DNA from: an uncultured Anaerolineales bacterium
GTDB lineage: Bacteria; Chloroflexota; Anaerolineae; Aggregatilineales; Aggregatilineaceae
Reading direction: 5' to 3'
Length of the DNA: 64,000 nt
Assembly (NCBI GenBank): GCA_937135955.1
Contig: CAKZOB010000020.1
Location: 40,056 to 104,055 of the forward strand
Numbering within the stretch: position 1 is the first letter of the stretch; every line of letters begins with the position of its first letter. Of this stretch, positions 32,942 through 42,895 are shown one piece after another. The notes beneath the pieces were generated by a model. It worked only from the letters and a program-made list of their open reading frames with translations. It was not told where the DNA came from and searched no databases. The position numbers and the translations under genes were made by a program.

Positions 32942-34730
32942 GGATCACCTCCGCGGCCAGATCGGCCAGTTGCAGTTCTTCGAGCTTGGCCGGTTTGGGC
33001 ACGCCATTCTCGTCCCACCCGCGCGATCGGTAGTATTCAGCCAACATCGGCTCCAGGTGACTCACCCAACCGGCGCTGCCCCCTGTCGCCGGCTCGTTGA
33101 GCAGACGCGGCGGCAGCGTGTCGTCGGCGCGTGTGAACCCTTCGCGCAGGTTATAGAGCCGCTCCAGGTTCCAGATGCGCTCGCCCGCGCGGATCAGGTC
33201 GCCGGTGGAATAGGTGATGCCGGTCAGCGAGGTGAGCGCGCGCGCCAGGTACTCTTCGGCAACGGCGATATTGACGAACTTGCAGGCCACCAGCGAATCC
33301 AGAATCGCCGCGGTGTTCTGGTGCAGGATGACGAAGCTGGCCTTGCCCTGAACCTGGAAGCGATCGATCAGCTTGGGCAGGCCCAGCACCTCCACGCTCA
33401 GCATATTGCCGCGCATGTGGCAGCCGCCGCGGTTGCTGGTGGCATAGAGCAGGCCCTGGCCCTGCATCCCGCGCGGGTCGTAGGCGGGCATTTCCAGCTT
33501 CTTGACGCTCATCGAAAGCTCCGGCGCACCGTGCCGCTCGGCCAGGCGATAGCTGCCCTCGGCCAGTTCGTCGCCCAGCCCACGCCGGTAGGCGATGTCC
33601 TCGACGGTCTGCTCCAACAGGTCGGCGCGGCCAAAGCGCAAGTCGCTGGTCAGCAGGCCCTTTTCGGTGAGTTCCATGGCGCAGGCGATGGTCGAACCAG
33701 CGGAGATGGTGTCCATGCCCAGGTCGTTGCACAGGAAGTTGGCGTTGGTGATGGCGATCAGGTCGTCAATCCCGCAGCTTGCGCCAAAGGCCCAGGCCGT
33801 CTCATACTCAGGGCCTTCGCCCTCGCCCTTGTCCGTCTTGCTGATGCGCGTGCAGGCGATGGGACAGGCCCAGCAGGCAGCATTTTTGACCAGGATGGTC
33901 TCAGCGATCGCCTCGCCGCTGATGGCATCGGCGTGATCGAAGTGCGTCTGCTGGAAGTTGTAGGTGGGCAGCGCGCCGATGGCGTTGACGATGTTCATCA
34001 CCACCGCTGTGCCGAACTCCGGGAAGGCCTGCGAGGTGATCGGATTGGCCTTGAGCATCTTGGTGGCTTCGTATTGCACGAAACGGAAGCGCTCCTTATC
34101 GGCCATCTCGACGCGCTCGTCGCCCTCTACGACGATAGCCTTGAGGTTCTTGCTGCCCATCACCGCCCCAGGGCCACCGCGTGCCGCCGCACGGGTGGCA
34201 TCGTTCATGATAGCGGCGAAGCGCACCAGGTTTTCGCCCGCCGGGCCGATACACAGCACGTTGCGCTTGTTCTTGTCCTGCCCCAGCAATTCGGATGTCT
34301 CAGCGACGCGCCGCCCCCACAGATGCGTCGCGTCGTGCAGAGACACGCCCGCCGGCGTGATCTCCAGATAGACTGGCTTGGGCGCGCGCCCCTTGATGAT
34401 CATCAGGTCGTAGCCGGCCCGTTTGAAACGCATGCCCCAGTAACCGCCGGAGTTGGCGTCGAGGACGGTGCCGGTGAGCGGTGACTTGGTGCTCACGGAA
34501 AAACGGTTGCTGGTCTGGAAACCGGTCGCAGTCATGGGACCGGTGGCGATGATCAGCACGTTGTCGGGCGAGAGAGGATCAACCTCCGGCCCGACCAAGT
34601 CCCACAGCAGGCGTGCTCCCAACCCGCGCCCGCCAATGAACAAGGGTGCAATGTCCATGTTGAGCGGTTCGGTGGTGATGGTGCCTTGTGTGAGATCGAC
34701 GATGAGCGTTTTGCCTGTCCAACCCTTCAT
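32934..34730 (-). CDS. aor: Tungsten aldehyde:ferredoxin oxidoreductase
   Basis: 598 aa, the usual AOR size. N-terminal MKGWTGKTLIVDLTQGTITTEPL and FIGGRGLGARLLWDLV; pterin-binding GPMTATGFQTSNRFSVSTKSPLTG; [4Fe-4S] ligands in CWACPIACTRIS (about residue 288) with the fourth Cys in LVACKFVNIA (about residue 500). It oxidises aldehydes to acids, passing electrons to ferredoxin. Within a rhamnose operon the natural substrate would be L-lactaldehyde, released by the aldolase encoded next. That is inference; other aldehydes are possible. Confidence 0.93.
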   Translation of the reverse strand: MKGWTGKTLIVDLTQGTITTEPLNMDIAPLFIGGRGLGARLLWDLVGPEVDPLSPDNVLIIATGPMTATGFQTSNRFSVSTKSPLTGTVLDANSGGYWGMRFKRAGYDLMIIKGRAPKPVYLEITPAGVSLHDATHLWGRRVAETSELLGQDKNKRNVLCIGPAGENLVRFAAIMNDATRAAARGGPGAVMGSKNLKAIVVEGDERVEMADKERFRFVQYEATKMLKANPITSQAFPEFGTAVVMNIVNAIGALPTYNFQQTHFDHADAISGEAIAETILVKNAACWACPIACTRISKTDKGEGEGPEYETAWAFGASCGIDDLIAITNANFLCNDLGMDTISAGSTIACAMELTEKGLLTSDLRFGRADLLEQTVEDIAYRRGLGDELAEGSYRLAERHGAPELSMSVKKLEMPAYDPRGMQGQGLLYATSNRGGCHMRGNMLSVEVLGLPKLIDRFQVQGKASFVILHQNTAAILDSLVACKFVNIAVAEEYLARALTSLTGITYSTGDLIRAGERIWNLERLYNLREGFTRADDTLPPRLLNEPATGGSAGWVSHLEPMLAEYYRSRGWDENGVPKPAKLEELQLADLAAEVIHG

Positions 34731-34800
34731 GCAGTCACCTCGTTCGTTAAATCAGGGGCGGGTTTGCCCCTGCCAAAGGACAGTTGTGTTGCGGCGAGCA

Positions 34801-36030
34801 TCAGGCGGAAGGATACCCCGACCCTTGGGCGCTCGCGGCTCCTCGTTCCTGGGCCACACGCTCGGCGTAGCCGCTGGCGCGGTGCGCGGCGATGGGGTCT
34901 GGGTGCAGACCCATTTCCTGGCGCACTTTGGCCAGCAAGGGGCGCACGTCGGTTTCGTAGGCTTCGACCAGGATACGGTGTGCGCCCAACACATCGCCCG
35001 CCTGCTGCGCCGCGGCCAGCCGTTCGAAGTCCACCAGCAACGCTTTGGCGTAGGCCACCTGGCAATTGATCACGCTCTGGATCATGGCCTCGATCTTCGG
35101 TTCGATGTTGTGGCTCTGGTCAATCATATAGGCCACGCGGCTGGCCCTGTCGCCCGCGCCGACCAGCTCGGCGAAAATGGTGAACAGCTCGAACGGATCG
35201 AGGCTGCCCACGATCAGATCGTCGTCGGCGTATTTGCGGGCGTTGAAGTGAAAACCGCCCAGCCGCCCTTCGTCCAGCAGGAAGGCGACGATCTGCGCGA
35301 TGTTGGTGCCGTGCGCATGATGCCCGGTGTCCACCAGCACTTCGGCCTGCGGGCCGAGCTTCAGGCACATGGCGTAGGACGTGCCCCAGTCGGGCAGGTC
35401 GGTGCTGTAGAAAGCCGGTTCGAAGAACTTATATTCCACCAGCATCCGGCTGCCCGGCGGCAACAGTTTGTAGGTAGCAGCCAGGCCCTCTTCCAGGCGG
35501 TGTTTGCGTTCGCGCAGGCTATCCTGCCCGGCGTAGTTGGTGCCGTCGGCCAGCCATACGCTCAGGATGTCGCTGCCCGTCTGCTTCATGATCTCGCAGC
35601 ATTCGGCCATGTGCGCCAGAGCGCTCTCGCGAGCCTTGGGATCGGGGCTGCACAGCGACCCCAGCTTGTATTGCTCTTCCTGGAACAGGTTGGGGTTGAT
35701 CGCCCCGATGCGCAGACCCAGCTCGGCGGCGTACTGCTTGAGCGCCACCCAGTCGTCGGTCTTGTCCCAGGGGATGTGCAGGGCGACCGACGGGGCCACG
35801 CCCGTCAGGCGATGCACATGCGCAGCGTCGGCCAGTTTTTCGTGAATGGTGCGCGCCGCGCCCGGCCAGGGAAAGACCTTGAAGCGCGTGCCGCTGTTGG
35901 CATAGCCCCAGGAGGGTGTCTCGATGGCCTGCTGACGCAGCTTCGCCTTCACCGCCTCCACATCCACACCGCGCGCGGTCAGTTGATCGGCCAGGGCGTC
36001 GTAAGCTCGCAGATAGTCATTGTCGCTCAT
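34801..36030 (-). CDS. rhaI: L-rhamnose isomerase (RhaI type)
   Basis: 409 aa TIM-barrel sugar isomerase related to the Pseudomonas/Rhizobium-type L-rhamnose isomerase rather than E. coli RhaA. Family segments: [81 protein letters not shown] and [15 protein letters not shown], which hold the two-metal ligands. ATG 36030 follows AAGGGA; an upstream in-frame start adds ten residues. It converts L-rhamnose to L-rhamnulose for the kinase at 41132-42571. Confidence 0.92.
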   Translation of the reverse strand: MSDNDYLRAYDALADQLTARGVDVEAVKAKLRQQAIETPSWGYANSGTRFKVFPWPGAARTIHEKLADAAHVHRLTGVAPSVALHIPWDKTDDWVALKQYAAELGLRIGAINPNLFQEEQYKLGSLCSPDPKARESALAHMAECCEIMKQTGSDILSVWLADGTNYAGQDSLRERKHRLEEGLAATYKLLPPGSRMLVEYKFFEPAFYSTDLPDWGTSYAMCLKLGPQAEVLVDTGHHAHGTNIAQIVAFLLDEGRLGGFHFNARKYADDDLIVGSLDPFELFTIFAELVGAGDRASRVAYMIDQSHNIEPKIEAMIQSVINCQVAYAKALLVDFERLAAAQQAGDVLGAHRILVEAYETDVRPLLAKVRQEMGLHPDPIAAHRASGYAERVAQERGAASAQGSGYPSA

Positions 36031-36199
36031 AAGTCCCTTCCAATTCTCTTCGTTGGGCACAATCTGTCAGGCACAATTTCCGATTGCGAACTGCGAATTG
36101 CGGACTGCGGAACTCCAACTCCGCAATTCGAAATCCGCAATCCCATCTTCCGGGCCTCAAACAAGTCTAAGTGCGGCAAAACGGCTATCTAGGGTGGGG

Positions 36200-36236
36200 G
36201 CAGCCCCCACCTGGCCCAGAACCAGGCAGGGGCTGC
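36200..36236 (-). promoter_or_regulatory. Strong hairpin after rhamnose-binding-protein gene
   Basis: GCAGCCCC/GGGGCTGC with an inner CCTGG/CCAGG stem lies just behind the stop of the binding-protein gene, without a clear U-run. It probably raises expression of the binding protein relative to the downstream isomerase. The rest of the gap 36031-36252 holds AT/GC short inverted repeats (36074-36145). Confidence 0.6.
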
Positions 36237-36252
36237 GATACGAACGATAGGG

Positions 36253-37383
36253 CTAGAAGTCGAAGTCGTTGATGTTCTCGGCGGTGTAGATGAAGGGCGG
36301 GCCAAGCAGCACTTCGCTACCGTTGACGACCTTCAGCTTGCCCAGACGGCCAGCCTCGACCTCGGTGTCGCCGGGCTTGAAGTTGCCGTCCACCACCTGG
36401 CGCATGACGTACACAGCCGCGTAGCCCAGGTCAACCGGGTTCCACAGCACGACCGACTTCACGCAGCCGGAGTTGACGAAGGGCTTCATGGCGTTGGGGG
36501 TGGCCAGACCAACCACCGCCACCTCACCGCACAGACCGGCCTGAGTCACGGCGTCCGCTGCCGCGGGCGTCGCCACGCTGGTCATGCCGAACAGACCGTC
36601 CAGCTCGTCGCCGTACTTGTCGATCAGGGTGTTAGCCTGCTCGAAGGACAGGTTGTAGTCTTCCTGAGCCTCCAGCGTCTCCAGCCAGACCATGTCCGGA
36701 TGGCATTCCTTGGCGTAGGCCCACATCTCGGCGATCCAGCGCGCCTGGTTGGGGGTGGTGAAGGTGCTGGTCACGATGCCGAACTTGGCGTCCTCGCCCT
36801 TCTCGGCGGCCAGGCTGTCGAGCAGCGCCTTGGCGATGCCGTTGAACTCCGCCTGGTTGACGAACCACTCACGGCCTTCGGGCAGGGAGTTGGCATCGTA
36901 GCCCACCACGCGGATACCCTGCTCCAGCGCCTTCTTGAGCACAGGCGTGATCGCCACGGGGTCGTTGGCCGCGAACAGGATGCCGTCCACGCCGCGCGTG
37001 ATGTAGTTGTCAATGAAGGTGATCTGCTCGTCAATGTTGGCTTCGGTGGGGGCGTCGGTCGTCACCTTGACATTGCCCAGCTCTTCGGCGGCTTCCTGCT
37101 GACCCTTGGTGGTCGCTGCAAAGTAGCCGATACCGATCAGCTTGGGCACGTCCACCAGCGTGATTTCCTTGCCGGCCAGGTCCGGCGGATTGACCGGCTG
37201 ACCACCGTCATATTCCTTGGGTTCCGGTTCCGGGGCGGGTTCGTCGCCGCAGGGCAAGGGGTTCACCGGCAGGTCGTCCGCGCCGTCCCAACGCTTCTCT
37301 TCTTCCTGGGCTACAGCGGGCAAGGCTGCCAGCGGGGCCAGGATAAAGCTGAGCACAAGGGTCAATACCACAAACTTACGCAT
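36253..37383 (-). CDS. Rhamnose-type sugar-binding protein
   Basis: 376 aa receptor of the Peripla_BP_4 family, similar in layout to RhaS. A signal peptide ends near PAVAQ; there is no lipobox. A Pro/Glu-rich linker (PAPEPEPKEYDGG) precedes the folded part (ITLVDVPKLIGIGYFAATTKGQQEAAEELG). DGILFAANDPVAITPVLKKALEQGIRVVGYDAN is typical of sugar receptors. ATG 37383 follows GGAGAAGAG. It sits behind the two permease genes of the same operon. Confidence 0.9.
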   Translation of the reverse strand: MRKFVVLTLVLSFILAPLAALPAVAQEEEKRWDGADDLPVNPLPCGDEPAPEPEPKEYDGGQPVNPPDLAGKEITLVDVPKLIGIGYFAATTKGQQEAAEELGNVKVTTDAPTEANIDEQITFIDNYITRGVDGILFAANDPVAITPVLKKALEQGIRVVGYDANSLPEGREWFVNQAEFNGIAKALLDSLAAEKGEDAKFGIVTSTFTTPNQARWIAEMWAYAKECHPDMVWLETLEAQEDYNLSFEQANTLIDKYGDELDGLFGMTSVATPAAADAVTQAGLCGEVAVVGLATPNAMKPFVNSGCVKSVVLWNPVDLGYAAVYVMRQVVDGNFKPGDTEVEAGRLGKLKVVNGSEVLLGPPFIYTAENINDFDF

Positions 37384-37506
37384 GGCTTCTCTTCTCCTCA
37401 TAGGTATATGTAGTACTCATCACATCGGACAAGATTGTTGCGGTGATATGCTCTCTCACTGTACCTGCGCCTGTTACCCTCCTTTCCACACTCCCCCAGC
37501 GGGAGC

Positions 37507-38505
37507 CTATACACCGCGCAAACGACGCTGCACGACGATATTGATCAGGGTAGAGAGAATGAGCACCGAGCCGATGACTACAATCGTGGCATCGCCGGTC
37601 ACGCCGCTCAGCGCCAGGCCATTTTTCAACAACTGGATCAACACCAACCCGATCGTCGTGCCCAGAATGCTGCCCGTGCCACCGGTGATGCTTGTGCCGC
37701 CCAGCACCACCGCAGCGATGGCGTCCAGTTCCCAGCCAGACCCCATGTCCGAACGGGTTGTGCTCACCCGCGACACCAGCACATACCCGGCAAACCCCGA
37801 CATGAAACCGGAGAACGCATAGATCAACACCTTATTGCGGTTCACCGGAATGCCGGAAAAACGAGCGGCCAGTTCATTGTTGCCGATCGCGTAGAGCGAA
37901 CGCCCAAAGGTAGTGCGCGAGAGCAAAATGGCCGAGATGACGATGCCAATCACCAGAAAGTAAAGTTGGTTGGGAATGCCCAGCGTCTCGCGCTGCCCCA
38001 GGTCGAAGAACCACGCCGGGTAGCCGGTTACCGAGCGCGCCTGCGCGATGCCTTCGGCCAGGCCACGGTAGAAGGCCAGCGTGGCCAGGGTGGCGATCAG
38101 CGGCGGGACGCGAAAACGGGTGATGATCAGGCCGTTGATCGCGCCAGCCAACGCCCCAATCCCCAGGGCAATGGCAATGGCCACTTCCAGGGGAAAGCCC
38201 AGGTTGTGCCAGCTATAGCCCAACATGATCGCGCTCAGCCCGACGATCGAGCCGACGGACAGATCGATCCCGCCGGTGATGATGATGAACGTCATCGGCA
38301 GCGCGATCAGGCCGATCTCGGTCATCAGCCGTCCCTGGTTGAGCAGGTTCTTGACGGTGAGGAACTTGTCGGTCTGCGTGGCCAGGATCAGCACGGAGAT
38401 GATGGTGATGATCAGCAGCACGCCTTCTTGTGTCCGCAAGACTCCCTGCACCTGTTGGAACAACGCCGGAGACGATTTCTTGAGAGAAGTTTCCCGGGTA
38501 GCCAT
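37507..38505 (-). CDS. Rhamnose-type ABC permease 2
   Basis: 332 aa RbsC-type permease: IALPMTFIIITGGIDLSVGSIVGLSAIML, later GRSLYAIGNNELAARFSGIPVNRNKVLIYAFSGFMSGFAGYVL and GSGWELDAIAAVVLGGTSITGGTGSILGT. It pairs with the permease encoded 13 bp upstream. Two unlike permeases with one double ATPase is the RhaPQT arrangement. Confidence 0.93.
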   Translation of the reverse strand: MATRETSLKKSSPALFQQVQGVLRTQEGVLLIITIISVLILATQTDKFLTVKNLLNQGRLMTEIGLIALPMTFIIITGGIDLSVGSIVGLSAIMLGYSWHNLGFPLEVAIAIALGIGALAGAINGLIITRFRVPPLIATLATLAFYRGLAEGIAQARSVTGYPAWFFDLGQRETLGIPNQLYFLVIGIVISAILLSRTTFGRSLYAIGNNELAARFSGIPVNRNKVLIYAFSGFMSGFAGYVLVSRVSTTRSDMGSGWELDAIAAVVLGGTSITGGTGSILGTTIGLVLIQLLKNGLALSGVTGDATIVVIGSVLILSTLINIVVQRRLRGV

Positions 38506-38518
38506 CTTCGTTTGCTTT

Positions 38519-39577
38519 CTATTCGGCCTGGCGCTGACGGCGGATCAGATCGGCCAACACGGTGACCAGGATCATGAGGCCCTGAATGGCCCGCGTCCAG
38601 AACGGCGAGATATCCAGAAAGACCAGCGCCTTGGTGATGGTATTGAGCAGGATCGCCGCCAACACCGCGCCCACGACAGTGCCCGTGCCGCCCAGGATGC
38701 TGACGCCGCCCACCACCGTCGCCGTGATGATCTGCAATTCGATGGGGGGCAAGGTCACCTGAATGACGCTGAACTGCGTGGCGTTCAGCACTGCGGCGAT
38801 GCCCACGAAGACGCCATTGAGGATAAAGGCCGTCATCACGATACGGTGTTCGGAAATGCCCGAAAGACGGGCGGCCTCGGCGTTGCCGCCGACCGCGTAC
38901 ATGGCGCGTCCGGTGGGGCTGTAGCGCATCCAGAGGGCCACCACGATCATCAGGAAGACCATGAAGAACACCGGCATGGTCAACATCCGGAAGAAATCTT
39001 CGAAGATGGGGAAGTCCAGGCCCTGCAAAGGACGGCGCTGAGCCAGGGCGTAGCCGGTGGGCATGCCGGTGATGCGCTCCCCCTGACTGACCATGATCAG
39101 CACGCCCTTGAGGATGCTCAGAAAGCCCAGCGTCACCACGATGGCCGGGATGCGCAGATAGGTGACGAAGAAACCGATGATCGCGCCGATCAAGGCTCCG
39201 ATGACGATCGGCAACAGCCACGAGATGCCGATGATGGCGTCCAGGGGCAGCCACGAGGGATAGCCCTTGTAGGTCACCAGCGCCCCGCTGAGCATAGACA
39301 GCGTGACCATCAGCGACCCCACCGAAATATCAATGTTGCCGGTGACAATGACCATGGTCATGCCCAGCGCGGCGATGGCGATGTAGGCATAACCGGCGAA
39401 CACGTTGACCATGTTGCGCGTCGCCAGGAAGCCGCTATTGCTGTGGCCCACATACGCGATCAGCAGCACCAGGACGACGAGCAACACCGATTCCTGGCTG
39501 CCGAAGATAGTCCGCAGCACGGACGAAACCTGCGACCTGGGCCGCCGCATACTCACTGTCTGCGTTACGCTTGCCAT
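38519..39577 (-). CDS. Rhamnose-type ABC permease 1
   Basis: 352 aa RbsC-type permease: AALGMTMVIVTGNIDISVGSLMVTLSML, GRAMYAVGGNAEAARLSGISEHRIVMTAFILNGVFVGIAAVLNA and LQIITATVVGGVSILGGTGTVVGAVL. Its start overlaps the ATPase gene by 13 bp, so translation is coupled. Confidence 0.93.
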   Translation of the reverse strand: MASVTQTVSMRRPRSQVSSVLRTIFGSQESVLLVVLVLLIAYVGHSNSGFLATRNMVNVFAGYAYIAIAALGMTMVIVTGNIDISVGSLMVTLSMLSGALVTYKGYPSWLPLDAIIGISWLLPIVIGALIGAIIGFFVTYLRIPAIVVTLGFLSILKGVLIMVSQGERITGMPTGYALAQRRPLQGLDFPIFEDFFRMLTMPVFFMVFLMIVVALWMRYSPTGRAMYAVGGNAEAARLSGISEHRIVMTAFILNGVFVGIAAVLNATQFSVIQVTLPPIELQIITATVVGGVSILGGTGTVVGAVLAAILLNTITKALVFLDISPFWTRAIQGLMILVTVLADLIRRQRQAE

Positions 39578-41118
39578 GCTGCACCATCCGCCTGCACTTT
39601 GAGAGTGTTGCCGTTCCCTGTCCAGTTGCCCATCATGGCCATCCCTACGTTTTCCTGGGTCGCCTCAGCGCGCGAAAACTCGGCCACCAGCCTTCCCTCG
39701 CGCATCACCAGAATGCGATCGCTCATCCCCAAAATCTCTGGCAGCTCGCTGGAGATCATCAGAATAGCCAGCCCTTGCTGTGCCAGTTCGCTGAGCAGGC
39801 GGTGAATTTCCGCTTTGGCCCCCACATCAATGCCGCGCGTGGGTTCGTCCACGATCAAGACCCGCGGCCTGGTGGCCAGCCATTTGCCCACCACCACTTT
39901 CTGTTGATTGCCACCGGAGAGCTTCCCCACGATCTGCAGCGGGCTGTAGGCGCGAATGGAAAGCTTCTCGATGGTGCTCTGGGCCAGTTGCATTTCCTTC
40001 TGGCGGTTGATGAAACCAGCGCGCGACAGGTCGCGCAATACCGTGAGCGACGTGTTGTGGCGCAGTTCCATCTGGCGGATCAGCCCCTGCGTGCCGCGAT
40101 CTTCGGGGAGATAGGCGATGCCGTAGCGCATGGCCTGCCTGGGACTTTTGATCTTGATTTCTCTGCCCCTCATCAGGATTGTGCCCGCCTGAGGAGGGGT
40201 GAGGCCGAAAATCGTCTGCGCCACTTCGCTGCGACCAGACCCCACCAGACCGGCCATGCCCACAATCTCGCCAGCGCGCAGCTGAAAACTGACGTCGCGC
40301 ACCATGCGCCCGCGGCTGAGGCCGCGCACCTCCAGCACCACCTCGCCCACCTGGGTTTCCAGCTTGGGGAACATGGTATCGAGCGTGCGCCCGACCATCA
40401 TATTGACCAGTTCATCTTCGGTGGTCTCGGCCACCGCTTTGGTGGCGATGTAGCGCCCGTCGCGCAGCACGGTCACCCGGTCGCCGATGTCGAAGACTTC
40501 GTGCAGGCGATGGCTGATGTAGACGACGCCCACCTCGCGCCCCTTGAGCAGCCGGATGATTTCGAACAGGCGCTCAACATCGGCTTCAGTGATGGCAGCC
40601 GTCGGCTCGTCCATGATCAGCACGCGCGCATTCATGGAAAGCGCCTTGGCGATCTCGACGCGCTGTCGGTTGCCCACGGTGAGCCTGCCGACCTTGGTGG
40701 TGACATCCAGATCGTGGATATTCAGTGAGGCCAGCAGTTCCTCCGCCTTCCTGCGCATTTCGGGCCAGTTCACCGCCCCCAGGCGCGTGCGCGGAGCGTG
40801 CCCCATGAAGATATTCTCGGCCACGCTCAGTTCGGGGTAGAGCAGGAGTTCCTGGTAGATGGTGGCGATGCCGTGTACCTGAGCGTCGCGCGGGCTGCCG
40901 AAACGCACCGCCTTGCCCCCGACGACGATCTCCCCCCCATCGGGCTGATATACGCCCGACGCGATCTTGATCAGCGTGGACTTGCCTGCGCCGTTTTCGC
41001 CCAACAGCGCGTGCACTTCGCCTGAGCGGACGTCGAAGCTGACATCGTCCAACGCTTTAACGCCAGGGAAGCTCTTGCTAATATGTTTGAGTTCCAGAAG
41101 CGTCTGCGAATCTGCCAC
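39565..41118 (-). CDS. Sugar ABC ATPase with two nucleotide-binding domains (RbsA/RhaT type)
   Basis: 517 aa. Domain 1: GENGAGKSTLIKI, LTVGNRQRVEIAKALSM, VLIMDEPTAAIT. Domain 2 starts near residue 260: Walker A-like GLVGSGRSEVAQTIFG (degenerate, as usual in RbsA second domains), LSGGNQQKVVVGKWL, VLIVDEPTRGIDVGAK. The start is GTG with AAGGAAA upstream, 13 bp behind rhamnulokinase. It powers the two permeases below. Confidence 0.94.
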   Translation of the reverse strand: MADSQTLLELKHISKSFPGVKALDDVSFDVRSGEVHALLGENGAGKSTLIKIASGVYQPDGGEIVVGGKAVRFGSPRDAQVHGIATIYQELLLYPELSVAENIFMGHAPRTRLGAVNWPEMRRKAEELLASLNIHDLDVTTKVGRLTVGNRQRVEIAKALSMNARVLIMDEPTAAITEADVERLFEIIRLLKGREVGVVYISHRLHEVFDIGDRVTVLRDGRYIATKAVAETTEDELVNMMVGRTLDTMFPKLETQVGEVVLEVRGLSRGRMVRDVSFQLRAGEIVGMAGLVGSGRSEVAQTIFGLTPPQAGTILMRGREIKIKSPRQAMRYGIAYLPEDRGTQGLIRQMELRHNTSLTVLRDLSRAGFINRQKEMQLAQSTIEKLSIRAYSPLQIVGKLSGGNQQKVVVGKWLATRPRVLIVDEPTRGIDVGAKAEIHRLLSELAQQGLAILMISSELPEILGMSDRILVMREGRLVAEFSRAEATQENVGMAMMGNWTGNGNTLKVQADGAAWQA

Positions 41119-41131
41119 TGTCCATTTTCCT

Positions 41132-42571
41132 TCACGAAACCAACGCTTTGAAGCGCGGCAATTGCTCTTCCCAGAGCGCCGTCTGGCGCGGCAGGTACTC
41201 GGCCAAGTCTACCGAGCGGCTCAGCAACTCGCGGGCCTGGCGGATATTGGATAGCTCCCCCAAAGCGATGAGTTGCACCACTGCGTTGCCCAGCGCTGTC
41301 GCCTCCACTGGCCCGCCGTAAACGGGCACGCCCAGCGCGTCGGCGGTCATCTGGCATAGCAACTTGTTCTTGGTGCCGCCGCCCACAATATGCAGCCGAC
41401 TGAGCGTGCGCCCGGTGAGTTCCTGCAACGTGTCGAACACCAGCCGATATTTGAACGCCAGGCTTTCGTAGACGGTGCGCATCATCTGCCCCACCGTCTC
41501 CGGGACAGGCTGACCGGTGCGCTGGCAGAACTCGCGGATGCGGGCGGGCATATCGCCCATGGGCAGAAACACGGGGTCGTCGGGATCAACCAGGCTGCGG
41601 AAGGGTTCGGCCTGCTCAGCCTGGGCAACCAGGTCGTCCCAGCTATAGTGCGTGCCCTGGTTCTGCCAGGTGCGCCGACATTCCTGTGCCAGCCACAACC
41701 CCACCACGTTCTTCAAAAAGCAAAACGTGCCGTAAGCGCCGCCCTCGTTGGTGTAATTGGCCGCAAAGGCGCGGTCGTTGATGATCGGCTCGGTGATCTC
41801 AACGCCCAGCAGGCTCCACGTGCCGCTGCTGAGGTAGGCGAAGTCTTCGCGGGTGGCGGGCACGGCAACCACAGCGCTGTTGGTGTCGTGACTGGCGGGC
41901 ACGATCACAGCCAGATGGCGATATTCGCCCAGGCGCGAGCCTGGTTGCACCACCGGCGGGAAAATGTGCCTGGGCAATCCCAGGGCGTCAATCGTCTTCC
42001 AGTCCCAGTCGCGGGTGCGGGGGTTGTAGCACTGCGTGGTAGTGGCCATGGTGAACTCGCCCACCGCCGTCCCGCTCAGCCAGTAGTGCATCAGGTCGGG
42101 CATGGTGAGCATGAGGGAGGCATTTTCGAGCACAGGGCTGCGGGCGTGTACCAAGCTGGCGAGCTGAAAAATAGTGTTGAGCGACAGATATTGAATCCCC
42201 GTGCGCTCGTATAGCTGGCGCATGGGGACGCGCTCGGTCACCCATTCGGTCATGCCCGCCGTGCGCTTGTCGCGGTAGTGGACAGGGTTGGCCAGCAGAT
42301 TCCCGTCGCGGTCGAGCAGGCCGAAGTCTACGCCCCAGGTGTCAATGCCCACCGAAGAAGCGCCCACCGCAAAGGAGTCAATCCCGCTGCGCACTTCGTG
42401 CCACAGACGCAGGACATCCCAGTAAATGGTGCCTCGTACTTCGACCGGGATATTGGGAAACTGATGCGTATCTTCGAAGGAGAGCCGCTCGCCATCGAAC
42501 CCGACGCGCATGACGCGGCCCGATTCTGCGCCCAGGTCAACTGCAATGACATATTTCTTAGATAAGCTCAT
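41132..42571 (-). CDS. rhaB: L-rhamnulokinase
   Basis: 479 aa FGGY kinase of the rhamnulokinase branch. VIAVDLGAESGRVMRVGFDGERL at the N-terminus (ASGR/ESGR is the RhaB form), TWGVDFGLLD, NPVHYRDKRTAGM, and C-terminal LHIVGGGTKNKLLCQMTADALGVPV. It phosphorylates L-rhamnulose at O1. It is the first gene of the operon, downstream of a near-consensus promoter and candidate DeoR boxes. The isomerase, class II aldolase and importer in the same operon support the assignment. Confidence 0.93.
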   Translation of the reverse strand: MSLSKKYVIAVDLGAESGRVMRVGFDGERLSFEDTHQFPNIPVEVRGTIYWDVLRLWHEVRSGIDSFAVGASSVGIDTWGVDFGLLDRDGNLLANPVHYRDKRTAGMTEWVTERVPMRQLYERTGIQYLSLNTIFQLASLVHARSPVLENASLMLTMPDLMHYWLSGTAVGEFTMATTTQCYNPRTRDWDWKTIDALGLPRHIFPPVVQPGSRLGEYRHLAVIVPASHDTNSAVVAVPATREDFAYLSSGTWSLLGVEITEPIINDRAFAANYTNEGGAYGTFCFLKNVVGLWLAQECRRTWQNQGTHYSWDDLVAQAEQAEPFRSLVDPDDPVFLPMGDMPARIREFCQRTGQPVPETVGQMMRTVYESLAFKYRLVFDTLQELTGRTLSRLHIVGGGTKNKLLCQMTADALGVPVYGGPVEATALGNAVVQLIALGELSNIRQARELLSRSVDLAEYLPRQTALWEEQLPRFKALVS

Positions 42572-42768
42572 AGTGCTACACCACCGGTATTGATACTGGC
42601 TGGCGACCAGAGTCCGGGCTAACCATGGCTAGCCAGGTGAGGTGCAGGATGGTCGGGCGCGGGTCGGGCAGGCGGGGCTGACAAAGAGGAACGCCCACAA
42701 CGCAAGAAACAAGAGGCAAATTAAAGCCAGTGCGCCACAACGACCTGCACGCAACTAATCTTTTAATG

Positions 42769-42805
42769 CGAAAGCTCCAGGCTTTCGAAACTTTTGATTT
42801 GAAAG
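42769..42805. promoter_or_regulatory. Candidate DeoR operator at the rha promoter
   Basis: CGAAAG (42769-42774) and CTTTCG (42782-42787) form an inverted pair with a 7-nt gap, and a second CTTTCGAA...TTTGAAAG arrangement runs to 42805. The site lies right at and below the predicted start of transcription of the rha operon. The same hexamers recur at 43684-43719. Confidence 0.6.
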
Positions 42806-42806
42806 T

Positions 42807-42835
42807 AGTATACGGTATCGGTCAGGGTCTGTCAA
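42807..42835 (-). promoter_or_regulatory. Promoter of the rhamnose operon
   Basis: On the reverse strand: TTGACA (42830-42835), 17-nt spacer, TATACT (42807-42812), a near-perfect sigma-70 type promoter. It gives a leader of about 230 nt before rhaB. The gap 42572-42895 holds this promoter and the operator boxes and no gene. Confidence 0.85.
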
Positions 42836-42895
42836 TCACGATTTAAGGCGCTTAATAATAATCATAAAAATCTTCTAAATTTGCCCGCCCCGCCT

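Noticed and set aside
32934..34730. Split or frameshifted AOR
   Set aside because: The reading frame is complete with all four cluster cysteines; the 8-bp overlap with the aldolase is normal operon coupling.
38225..39805. Forward open frame of 526 codons opposite the rhamnose permeases
   Set aside because: Antisense shadow of two well-defined permeases.
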